Shown here in pieces: positions 6,788-13,229 of a DNA stretch of 14,145 nt. Under the pieces are notes generated by a model. The model had not been told where the DNA came from and did no database searches. It was given only the letters and a program-made list of their open reading frames with translations. Position numbers and translations under genes: made by a program. Source of the DNA: Chloroflexota bacterium (lineage in GTDB: Bacteria > Chloroflexota > Dehalococcoidia > GIF9 > AB-539-J10); assembly GCA_030604285.1 (NCBI GenBank), contig JAUVWD010000007.1, positions 1 to 14,145 on the forward strand, given 5' to 3'. The first letter of the stretch is position 1. Each line of letters begins with the position of its first letter.

Positions 6788-8188
6788 CTATTTTATCTGT
6801 GAAAGGAGCTTCCCAATAATCCTTTTTGGCTCGTCAAAGTTGTACGTACGATATAGCTCTATTAAACTCGCTCTTATTGAACCCTCGGCGTGAATATGAA
6901 TCACACTCTCCTCCCCGCCCAGAAGTGAGATTGCCTCGCGCAATAGCAAAAATAGCTTGAATCTTTCTTCGCCCGGTATCGCCCCCCTCAAATATTTATT
7001 GATATCTCTCCTTAATTCTTCATTAGCATAGTCATCCCCGCTTGGCGCTGCAACGATTAACCCCCCGCCTATGTCTATCAAAGACCTCATGACGTTTAGG
7101 TAATTTTCATTGGAATACAATTTCCCGATGTTTGTGTAAATGGCATTGGGAATAGCAATGCCTGTTCCGTCATCCTTTGTACATTCGTATGCAGCCATCT
7201 TAGCGCAAAGCTTTTGGATTTCTGCGAAAGCTATGAGATCGACCATATCTTTTTGGATATGGGGAACTTCGTCAATGCCGTTTGCTTCTGCAACAAGTTT
7301 CCCAAGTCCAACTAGATACTCAGCAAGCCCAGCTCTATACGACACAGCCGATAGACGATGCCAAAGCGCAAACAGAAGGGCAAGCCTAGTGCCGCGCTCA
7401 ACATCTTTGTGAACAAAGACACGTTCCCATGGTACAAAAACATTGTTAAAGATTGTCAAGCTCTCCACATGAGTCACCTTTTTGGTTCTTGGTCCTTCCA
7501 GGTCGTGTAGAGCTGCCTCAGTTGCTGTGGCTGGTCTAGAAATCAGCTTTAAACCTCTAGCATTTGTTGGTACCGCAAAACATATTGCGTAATCCTCTTC
7601 CCCCTTACGCAGTCCCCTTCCTGGCAGAACAAGAATCTCATTGGAGACCAGACTGTAGGTTGTGTGCATTTTGGCCCCGCGCACGATGACCCCGTCAGGC
7701 TTTTCATCAACAACGTGAACATGTACATCTGGATCTTCCTGTTGAAGCGGCCTTAATTGACGGTGTCCTTTAACATCAATCTGAGCTACGGCTAGGAATA
7801 GGTTGTCTTTCGCTACATCCTGTGCATAACTAGTAATTCTCTCTCTATACTCGTCCATGTCGTTGATGACAATCATCGTAGCAAACAAGGCATCAGAGCC
7901 AATATGCGGCATAAGAACACCAGCATCTTTTGTGATCTCGTATGTTAGCTGCCAGCGTTCCAGGAGATCGGAACTAGTACGGGGAACTTTATAGAACTTC
8001 GAAGTTTCAGCACCAAGCTCCGGATCATCGTAAAGAAATTTCTTCTCAAAGAAATGCCTCATAGTATCAACTTCTAAGCTTGTGATCGGATGTTTAGTAA
8101 CATCCTCAACTTTCCTTCCCCGGTAGTAGACTTCCCGCCCATCAACTAGACTTTTCTTATATTTCTCAAAATTTCTGTTGGTTTCCAT
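6788..8188 (-). CDS. HpaB/4-hydroxybutyryl-CoA dehydratase-family flavoprotein lacking Fe-S ligands
   Basis: This 466-residue protein belongs to the HpaB/AbfD superfamily, with an acyl-CoA-dehydrogenase-like fold. Recognisable parts are the N-terminal SLVDGREVYYRGRKVEDV, GVIVRGAKMHTT (about 166-177), NEILVLPGRG, VFVPWERVF (about 250-258) and a helical C-terminal domain. In 4-hydroxybutyryl-CoA dehydratase the [4Fe-4S] cluster is held by a CxxxC pair and an H-x6-C pair. Here the first region (about 85-105) contains no Cys, and the second reads H277...Y284. A cluster is therefore unlikely and the enzyme is more probably a flavin-dependent hydroxylase or isomerase. AGGAGG precedes the ATG. Immediate neighbours are the DUF35 remnant upstream and the transporter downstream. 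Substrate unknown. Confidence 0.85.
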   Translation of the reverse strand: METNRNFEKYKKSLVDGREVYYRGRKVEDVTKHPITSLEVDTMRHFFEKKFLYDDPELGAETSKFYKVPRTSSDLLERWQLTYEITKDAGVLMPHIGSDALFATMIVINDMDEYRERITSYAQDVAKDNLFLAVAQIDVKGHRQLRPLQQEDPDVHVHVVDEKPDGVIVRGAKMHTTYSLVSNEILVLPGRGLRKGEEDYAICFAVPTNARGLKLISRPATATEAALHDLEGPRTKKVTHVESLTIFNNVFVPWERVFVHKDVERGTRLALLFALWHRLSAVSYRAGLAEYLVGLGKLVAEANGIDEVPHIQKDMVDLIAFAEIQKLCAKMAAYECTKDDGTGIAIPNAIYTNIGKLYSNENYLNVMRSLIDIGGGLIVAAPSGDDYANEELRRDINKYLRGAIPGEERFKLFLLLREAISLLGGEESVIHIHAEGSIRASLIELYRTYNFDEPKRIIGKLLSQIK

Positions 8189-8207
8189 TCTTACCTCCTA
8201 AACATGA

Positions 8208-8357
8208 CTATTTCTTGCCAAACAAGGCGTAGGAACCTTTGTCGAGTTTCCTTACGTATATGACCAAATTTTCACCCTCCTCTTCAGCAGTGGAGTAGCT
8301 TTGTATCTCTCCCATCCGGTCTGCTAGCGAATTCCCTCTGTAAGTCCACGGCCACAT
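8208..8357 (-). other. Orphan 49-codon frame after the truncated DUF35 copy
   Basis: Directly after the TAG that ends the DUF35 copy (8360-8358) comes ATG, in the same frame, then 49 codons to a TAG at 8210-8208, 19 nt before the HpaB-like start. The last third (GENLVIYVRKLDKGSYALFGKK) has the look of a real protein C-terminus with charged and hydrophobic alternation, but I do not recognise it. Its ribosome site is poor. It may be a small gene, or the surviving tail of a gene whose front was replaced when the DUF35 segment arrived. Confidence 0.35.
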
Positions 8358-8705
8358 CTATATTGTTCTTACATCCTCTACGCTAACGCCTGTTAGCTGC
8401 CCTATAACTTCTATACCTTCAGGCAATGTTACTATCTCTAGAATGAAAGGAACAAGTGGCTCGGGGTTCACAAAGGGTGATGGCACAGGAAAGTACTGTA
8501 CAGTATAGCTTGTCAGTTTGCCCCTTCTGCTAACGAGCACCTCTTTCACTGGCCCCTGGGGACAACCAGGTTTATGAAATTCGGAGAACTTGGGGAAGAA
8601 ATAGGTGTTGCAACCCTTGCATAGGCCACCTACAAGATGGGGCTCGTCGGCGGGCCAAGTGAACAACCGCTCTACCTCAGTACGCTGCTTCTTTTCTATC
8701 TTCAT
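8358..8705 (-). CDS. C-terminally truncated DUF35 Zn-ribbon protein (second copy, probable pseudogene)
   Basis: The 115 codons from ATG 8705 encode a protein about 80% identical to the intact DUF35 protein at 608-1036, including the same C29, C32, H44, C48 set. It stops at VEDVRTI, so the last 27 or so residues of the OB-fold, including the WKFRPV end, are lost. The ribosome site has changed from AAAGGAGG in copy 1 to AAGCAGG, which is weaker. An open frame extends upstream to 8789, but the shared start and the alignment end favour 8705. No thiolase follows; the next recognisable gene is the HpaB-like flavoprotein. Missing fold elements and the weaker ribosome site suggest a non-functional copy. 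Confidence 0.75.
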   Translation of the reverse strand: MKIEKKQRTEVERLFTWPADEPHLVGGLCKGCNTYFFPKFSEFHKPGCPQGPVKEVLVSRRGKLTSYTVQYFPVPSPFVNPEPLVPFILEIVTLPEGIEVIGQLTGVSVEDVRTI

Positions 8706-8830
8706 TCCCGATATCCTGCTTCCTTCGCTCGAATGCACAAGTTGCCCCGTACAGCAGGGGAGGAGATTGATGCCTTTGCGGCGGAACAAAAGAGGGGAGC
8801 TACGTACAACTCCCCTCCGCCAGACACCTC
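8369..8830 (-). repeat. Duplicated DUF35 segment, copy 2, inserted after acpP remnant
   Basis: This is the counterpart of 700-1163. Its upstream edge (8830) falls exactly where the acyl-carrier-protein coding sequence stops making sense. Its downstream edge falls where the DUF35 frame runs into a stop. The repeat therefore accounts for both gene truncations. Similarity persists in the non-coding leader, including the hairpin, so the event moved DNA rather than only conserving protein. Confidence 0.8.
8792..8817 (-). promoter_or_regulatory. Leader hairpin upstream of DUF35 copy 2
   Basis: Arms 8792-8799 and 8810-8817 pair perfectly over 8 bp (GAGGGGAG with CTCCCCTC) around the loop CTACGTACAA. 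It is the counterpart of 1124-1151 in copy 1. Compared with that copy, one A-T pair has become G-C and one mismatch is repaired, which suggests pairing matters. The stem lies within the frame that runs on from the acpP remnant. Confidence 0.5.
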
Positions 8831-8988
8831 CACAGCCATGATAAGCTCAACCAAATCTAACGAGCCAGCATTAAGATCTTCCGTAAAAGAGGCCTCTCGG
8901 GTCACCTCGTTTCCTCAACGCCTAACTGCTCTACAGTGACTCTCTTCAGCCGTTCAAAAATGGTTGCCTCATTGCCTCCTTGATTCAA
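8828..8988 (-). pseudogene. acpP: Acyl carrier protein gene remnant (acpP), frameshifted and truncated
   Basis: One frame gives ATIFERLKRVTVEQLGVEET before a TGA; the neighbouring frame continues VTREASFTEDLNAGSLDLVEL and IMAVE. Joined by restoring one base near 8905, these match the first 45 or so residues of AcpP. The phosphopantetheine Ser is present, but the preceding Asp of the DSL motif is Gly. After MAVE the family sequence (EEFGIEIPDEDAEKI in typical members) is absent and the DUF35 repeat begins. A clean start is also missing: AAGGAGG (8981-8975) is followed too closely by an out-of-frame ATG. An in-frame TTG at 8988 overlaps the nusB stop. This copy cannot make a working carrier, so a functional acpP should exist elsewhere if the sequence is right. 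Confidence 0.8.
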
Positions 8989-9410
8989 TTTGCAGATTTA
9001 TCTCTCTGACCATGTTGGGTCACTACCGAACCAAGTACCCCGTTGATTAACCGTGGTGAAGAAGCACTGCCGAAAGCCTTGGCTAGCTCTACAGCTTCAT
9101 TTATAGTTACCTTAATCGGAGTGTTATCGTCAAATAAGATTTCAAAGATGGCAAGACGCAGGATATTTCTATCAATAACAGCCATTTGTTCTACAGGGAA
9201 GGCTGGTGCAAATCGGCCAATCACATCATCAAGCGTAAGTCTATTCTGCAGCACTCCTTGCACAAGTTACTGACTGAAGCTAAAGGCCTCCTGAAGCAAG
9301 GCTTTCTCATTTGCTAAACGAGGCAGGACCTCCTCCGCCCTGTGTTTGGTGCAATCAAGCTCATAAAGTGTTTGAAGGGCAATGATTCTAGCCTCTCGCC
9401 TGAAACCCAT
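8985..9410 (-). pseudogene. nusB: Transcription antitermination factor NusB, interrupted by an in-frame ochre stop
   Basis: Starting at ATG 9410, 2 nt after the fabD stop, the frame encodes MGFRREARIIALQTLYELDC, a classic NusB N-terminus, and reaches TAA at 9269-9267 as codon 48. The same frame then continues LVQGVLQNRLTLDDVI, ...MAVIDRNILRLAIFEILFDD and TPIKVTINEAVELAKAFG to a TGA at 8985. The total is 141 codons besides the final stop, normal for NusB. Only that one codon breaks the gene. A restart at GTG 9263 would give 92 residues lacking the first helices. NusB binds boxA RNA with S10 in rRNA antitermination. This is a nonsense mutation, a sequencing error, or readthrough; the first two seem likelier. 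Confidence 0.85.
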
Positions 9411-9412
9411 AG

Positions 9413-10357
9413 TCAATTTGATACTGCCAGATTTCCTAGTTGGGCGACGCTATCAACCCCCGACACATTGAGAATTTGTGCGCCGGGACTAATTCGCTTG
9501 ATCAAATTGCTGAGCACCACTCCAGGGCCTATCTCGCAAAAGGCAGTAACCCCGTTATGAATCATGTATTCCACGCAATGCTGCCACTGAATACACGAGC
9601 GAAGCTGCCTCACAAGCTCTTCCCTTATCGAATCAACGTCATTAAGGGGTCGAGCGCTCACGTTAGCTATTACAGGAATTGCTGGCGGGTGGAACGCGAA
9701 ATTGGAGATGATTTCACTAAATTCACTTATGATGGGCTCCATTAGATATGAGTGAAATGCCCCACTTACCTTTAAAGGAACGAGTCCGCGGGCACCTTTC
9801 GTCTTGGCCAGAGTTTTACTCTTTGCCAAAGCTTCGATGCTGCCGCTGATTACAGTTTGACCAGGACAGTTGATGTTGGAGATATCGGTTCCGCTTTGAA
9901 GGCAGATATCCTCGATCGTCCCTGTGTCAAGCCCAATTATGGCTAGCATGCCGCCTGGATTTTTTTCCCCAGCTTCATACATTAATCTTCCCCTTTCCCG
10001 AACTAGAAGCAGAGCGTCAACCAGGCTAAGTGCATTGGCAGCAACTAAAGCAGTGTATTCGCCTAAGCTATGTCCGGCGACAAAGCTGGGCAATGGCAAT
10101 TGACTATTACTTTGCTGAACTGCCCTGAGGCAAGCCAGGCTAGTTACTAAGACCGCTGGCTGCACATTGTTTGTCTTCATCAGTTCTTCTTCAGGACCTT
10201 CAAAACATAGATGAGAGATGGGGAAGCCTAAAGCGGCGTCGGCTTCATTGAAAACTTCTTTAGCTGCAGAATAGCTGCTATGTAGATCTCTCCCCATGCC
10301 CACATTTTGTGAGCCCTGTCCCGGGAAGACAAAAGCTACTTTAGCTTCCTCAGCCAT
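9413..10357 (-). CDS. fabD: Malonyl-CoA:ACP transacylase FabD
   Basis: This 314-residue enzyme transfers malonyl from CoA to acyl carrier protein, supplying chain extender for fatty-acid synthesis. Visible motifs are FVFPGQGSQ near the N-terminus (oxyanion loop), GHSLGEY with nucleophile S97, GAFHS with catalytic H202, and the C-terminal EIGPG. Length is normal and all key residues are present. An upstream in-frame start at 10438 would add 27 residues lying wholly over rpmF, so I take the ATG at 10357, four nt after the rpmF stop. It is followed within 2 nt by nusB. It remains intact although its would-be partner acpP, two genes on, is broken. Confidence 0.95.
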   Translation of the reverse strand: MAEEAKVAFVFPGQGSQNVGMGRDLHSSYSAAKEVFNEADAALGFPISHLCFEGPEEELMKTNNVQPAVLVTSLACLRAVQQSNSQLPLPSFVAGHSLGEYTALVAANALSLVDALLLVRERGRLMYEAGEKNPGGMLAIIGLDTGTIEDICLQSGTDISNINCPGQTVISGSIEALAKSKTLAKTKGARGLVPLKVSGAFHSYLMEPIISEFSEIISNFAFHPPAIPVIANVSARPLNDVDSIREELVRQLRSCIQWQHCVEYMIHNGVTAFCEIGPGVVLSNLIKRISPGAQILNVSGVDSVAQLGNLAVSN

Positions 10358-10361
10358 ATTC

Positions 10362-10559
10362 TCAGCTTGCTTTTCTCTTTGGAGCTTTGACCTCAATTGC
10401 TTGCCTACCATTATAGCTACCGCAGGTAGGGCAAACATGGTGGGCTAGCTTAATACTATGGCACTGGGGGCATTCACCCAGGGCAGGCAAAGCCAGCTTG
10501 AGGTGACTGCGCCTCTTTCCCTGGCGTGCTTTGGCATACTTTTTCTTAGGTAGAGCCAT
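10362..10559 (-). CDS. rpmF: 50S ribosomal protein L32
   Basis: A 65-residue basic protein begins MALPKKKYAKARQGKRRSH and carries a zinc-binding pair CPQC (about 30-33) and CPTC (about 43-46), the Cys4 form of bacterial L32. It is a component of the large ribosomal subunit. The AAAGGAGATGGATTGAT sequence spanning the end of yceD supplies its ribosome site, and its ATG lies one nt after the yceD stop. The pairing yceD-rpmF is widely conserved in bacteria. No damage is visible. Confidence 0.96.
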   Translation of the reverse strand: MALPKKKYAKARQGKRRSHLKLALPALGECPQCHSIKLAHHVCPTCGSYNGRQAIEVKAPKRKAS

Positions 10560-10560
10560 A

Positions 10561-11016
10561 TCAATCCATCTCCTTTATTCCAGCACAATCGGGTCTACAT
10601 AGTGGTTTCACAGGCAGATTCAGCAGAGTATATTGACGAATGGCCTCTCCTACATCAAGCATATGATTACTATCAATTGTGGAGTTGGGGGATTCTTCGC
10701 ATGAAGCAAGAGGCAAACCGTCAAATACGTCAGTGGTAGCCAGGAAATCCTCCTCAATATTAAGATTTACGGAGCTGGGGAAAACATTTAGACAGCGACT
10801 GCATACAAGCCCTACTTTAATGGCTAACTGGCCCCGAACCAAAATCCCTTGACCGCTCCGAACTAGCGTCAGCTCCCCTTCAATAGAACTCTCCGCTTGC
10901 TCATTGCCTATCTGGCGTATGTCGTATTTGCGGCTAGAGCCGACAGGCTCCTTCAGCAATTGAGCCACATTTATTAAGCCCTTGAAATGACTTTCTGTTA
11001 TTTTCTCTACTTTCAT
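10561..11016 (-). CDS. yceD: YceD/DUF177 family protein, short C-terminus
   Basis: This 151-residue protein fits DUF177, a family almost always encoded beside rpmF and linked to 23S rRNA/ribosome maturation. It shows the internal CSRCLNVF pair, the acidic stretch after it, and the C-terminal LPVKPLCRPDCAGI. In most relatives with these cysteines the sequence continues with a further CPxCG-type pair. Here it ends in KEMD right after CAGI, so the last zinc knuckle is missing or was never present. It is the first gene of the minus-strand cluster, 30 nt from the -10 of the promoter at 11046-11074. Confidence 0.87.
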   Translation of the reverse strand: MKVEKITESHFKGLINVAQLLKEPVGSSRKYDIRQIGNEQAESSIEGELTLVRSGQGILVRGQLAIKVGLVCSRCLNVFPSSVNLNIEEDFLATTDVFDGLPLASCEESPNSTIDSNHMLDVGEAIRQYTLLNLPVKPLCRPDCAGIKEMD

Positions 11017-11045
11017 AAGCGCCTAGAAATCTGGGGAAACAGTAA

Positions 11046-11074
11046 AGTATAATAGTCGCCTGCAAAGGTTTCAA
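11046..11074 (-). promoter_or_regulatory. Predicted promoter for yceD-rpmF-fabD cluster
   Basis: On the minus strand TTGAAA (11074-11069) and TATACT (11051-11046) are separated by exactly 17 nt, each one mismatch from consensus. Transcription would begin near 11039, about 22 nt before the yceD ATG at 11016. The element shares bases with the -10 of the opposite promoter. Confidence 0.65.
11048..11053 (+). promoter_or_regulatory. Perfect -10 box for the M20 amidohydrolase operon
   Basis: TATAAT stands about 25 nt before the TTG start of the M20 gene. No good -35 sits 16-18 nt upstream, so activation or a weak basal promoter is possible. Its bases overlap the minus-strand -10 (11046-11051), so polymerase could not occupy both at once. 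Confidence 0.45.
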
Positions 11075-11077
11075 GCA

Positions 11078-12253
11078 TTGGAGCTAGAAGGACTAAAGAC
11101 AAAGCTAAGAAACGAGGTAGATGCACGGCGTCAGGAGCTTGTCCAATTAAGCCTTAAGATTCACGATAACCCTGAGCTTAGCTTTGAGGAGAAAAGAGCA
11201 TCCTCCTGGCTTATTGATTTCCTCGGCAGCAATGGATTTCGTGTGCGGAGCACTGTTGCCGGCTTGCCCACAGCCTTTCAAGCAACTTATGGTCAAGGGA
11301 GTCCAAGAATTGCCTTGCTTGCTGAATATGATGCCTTACCTCAAATAGGCCACGGCTGTGGGCATAATATAATAGCTGCTTCAGCAGTGGGTGCAGGTGT
11401 AGCTAGCAAGCTGGCTATTGATCAATTAGGAGGCACCATTGTAGTTTTGGGCACTCCTGGAGAGGAAGGCTTTGGCGGCAAAATAGACATGGTGGAAGCG
11501 GGCGTCTTTGAGGAAATAGACGTGGCAATGATGGTTCATCCTAACACACGGAACATGGTAACCACGGAGATGCTTGCCTGCACTTCCTTGGAGGTGGAAT
11601 TCATCGGTAAGCCAGCACACGCTGCTGCCCAACCGTACAAGGGCGTAAATGCTCTCGAAGCCTTGATTCTAGCCTTTAATTCTGTAAATTCGCTGCGCCA
11701 GCACATAAAAGCGGAGGCCCGAATTCATGGCATAATCACCGATGGTGGGCAGGTACCTAATATAGTGCCTGCTCATAGCGCTGCTAAATTCCTGATACGG
11801 GCGCTTGACAAACTCTACTTGGATGAACTGAAAGAAAAAGTGCTCAATTGCTTTAAGGGAGCATCTCTAGCTACCGGAGCCAAGCTTGAGTACAATTGGG
11901 GAGAGAGGAGTTACTCACCCATGAAGAACAATGTGACCTTGGCCGAGTTGTTTGGCGAGAATTTGCAGTCGCTGGGACGCCATGTGGAAGCCTTTGACCC
12001 TCGCTTTGGCTTCGGCAGCACAGACATGGGAAATGTGAGCCAAGTAGTGCCTAGCGTACATCCCTCAGTAGCTATTGCTGCCCCTGAAGTAGTGATACAC
12101 ACGCCGGAGTTCGCTCAGGCTGCAGCCTCTGAAGCTGGCCATGAAGGACTATTGGACGCGGCTAAGGCAATGGCAGCGACCGTGGTTGATATTCTGGACA
12201 AGCCTGAAACGCTGCACAAGATTAAACAAGAATTCTACAGCTCTCATGATTAA
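11078..12253 (+). CDS. M20 family metallopeptidase/amidohydrolase (AbgB-like)
   Basis: This 391-residue protein belongs to the M20D-type amidohydrolases that cleave amide bonds of N-acyl or aminobenzoyl-amino-acid compounds. Motifs: AEYDALP (82-88), GHGCGHN (91-97) with metal-binding C94/H96 region, GTPGEEG (125-131) carrying the catalytic Glu, MMVHP with H154, and GKPAHAAAQP (178-187) at the start of the dimerisation domain. GSTDMGNVSQVVP and a late His in VVIHTPEF complete the set. The start is TTG at 11078 with a weak AAAGG; no better start lies near. Cytoplasmic, since no signal peptide is visible. It overlaps the next gene by 8 nt, which suggests a shared pathway, but the substrate is unknown. 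Confidence 0.88.
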   Translation: MELEGLKTKLRNEVDARRQELVQLSLKIHDNPELSFEEKRASSWLIDFLGSNGFRVRSTVAGLPTAFQATYGQGSPRIALLAEYDALPQIGHGCGHNIIAASAVGAGVASKLAIDQLGGTIVVLGTPGEEGFGGKIDMVEAGVFEEIDVAMMVHPNTRNMVTTEMLACTSLEVEFIGKPAHAAAQPYKGVNALEALILAFNSVNSLRQHIKAEARIHGIITDGGQVPNIVPAHSAAKFLIRALDKLYLDELKEKVLNCFKGASLATGAKLEYNWGERSYSPMKNNVTLAELFGENLQSLGRHVEAFDPRFGFGSTDMGNVSQVVPSVHPSVAIAAPEVVIHTPEFAQAAASEAGHEGLLDAAKAMAATVVDILDKPETLHKIKQEFYSSHD

Positions 12254-13229
12254 GGTAGGCATCCCACGGGCGTTGTATTATTATCAATATTATCCCATGT
12301 GCAAGGCCTTTTTTGAGGGGTTGGGCGCAGAAACGGTAGTATCCCCGCCGACCAACAAGGCTATACTAAGTTCTGGTGCCTCCAGGGCGGTTGGTGAGAC
12401 TTGCCTGCCAGTAAAGGTCTTCTTTGGTCACGTTAAGTTCTTGGTAGAAAAGTGTGATTGCGTGTTCATTCCAGCTATCCGCAGTCTGGGAAGAAAAGCC
12501 TATCATTGTTCCAAATTCCTTGGCTTGCCCGACATGACCAAAGCATTGATACCGGAATGTCCTCCTATCCTTGATCCGGAGATAGATTTGAATCAAGGTC
12601 GGCGCAGGTTATACCAAATTATCTATACCTTGGGACGCTATTTTACCTCTGACAAAGGCAAGGTCAAGAAAGCAGTCGAGGAGGCGTGGAAGGTCAACTT
12701 AGCCTACAGTAACAGAATGTCCAGGGAGGGGATTACACCTATTCAAGCGCTCGAAGGGATATATCAAAGCAAGGAAGAGGTGGATCCCGGCGATAACATG
12801 CTTCCGAGCTTAAGAATTGGCATTATCGGGCATCCCTACGTTATCTATGATGACTATATTAACCATCGGCTCATTTTTCGGCTACAGGCAATGGGAGGCG
12901 AGATTCTGACTCCCGAAATGGTAGGTGAAGAGGCGCTTTATATTGCTATGACAAGCTTGGTAGGTAAGCAACATTGGAGCTTTGAAGCCGACATAATTGG
13001 GGCGGGAGAATGCTATCTAGAAGCAAAAGTTGATGGTATCATAAGCGTGGCCGTCTTCGGGTACGGTCCCGATTCGATGCTGATAAACGTGGTTCAGCGC
13101 AGAGCAAGGGAACTCAAAACCCCCTTTCTACACCTCAGTCTAGATGAGCATACTAGTGAAGGGGGGTTAGTTACCCGTCTAGAGGCTTTCCTCGATATGG
13201 TTGAGCGGAGGAAAAGGATATGCGCGTAG
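12246..13229 (+). CDS. DUF2229/CoA-enzyme-activase-like protein, first of a pair
   Basis: A 327-residue protein begins MIKVGIPRALYYYQYYP, the N-terminal signature of the DUF2229 (CoA enzyme activase uncharacterised) family, related to 2-hydroxyacyl-CoA dehydratase components. Conserved Cys positions are ETCLPVK (C53), VEKCDC (C70, C72) and YHCSKFLGLPD (C88), which could hold an iron-sulfur cluster. A second domain starts near residue 179 (LRIGIIGHPYVIYDDY). I take ATG 12246 because the protein family begins there; it overlaps the M20 stop by 8 nt. The open frame extends upstream to 12141 inside the M20 gene, without family similarity. It overlaps the next gene by 10 nt. Exact reaction is unknown. 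Confidence 0.82.
   Translation: MIKVGIPRALYYYQYYPMCKAFFEGLGAETVVSPPTNKAILSSGASRAVGETCLPVKVFFGHVKFLVEKCDCVFIPAIRSLGRKAYHCSKFLGLPDMTKALIPECPPILDPEIDLNQGRRRLYQIIYTLGRYFTSDKGKVKKAVEEAWKVNLAYSNRMSREGITPIQALEGIYQSKEEVDPGDNMLPSLRIGIIGHPYVIYDDYINHRLIFRLQAMGGEILTPEMVGEEALYIAMTSLVGKQHWSFEADIIGAGECYLEAKVDGIISVAVFGYGPDSMLINVVQRRARELKTPFLHLSLDEHTSEGGLVTRLEAFLDMVERRKRICA

Noticed and set aside
5135..6850. TACGTAC palindromes near 5139, 6842 and 8801 as a possible operator set
   Set aside because: Only 7 nt long, at unrelated positions (leader, inside a gene, hairpin loop) with different flanks. Chance is sufficient.
8702..8905. 67-codon frame that begins within acpP and ends over the DUF35 start, as a gene of its own
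   Set aside because: Its front is clearly the middle of acpP and its rear is the transposed leader sequence. I treat it as a by-product of the junction.
10358..10438. Longer FabD start adding 27 residues
   Set aside because: The extension lies entirely over rpmF. The family N-terminus begins at residue 28 of that frame, just after the rpmF stop.
12141..12245. Longer start for the first DUF2229-like protein
   Set aside because: The extra 35 residues overlap the M20 gene and show no family similarity. ATG 12246 fits the conserved N-terminus.
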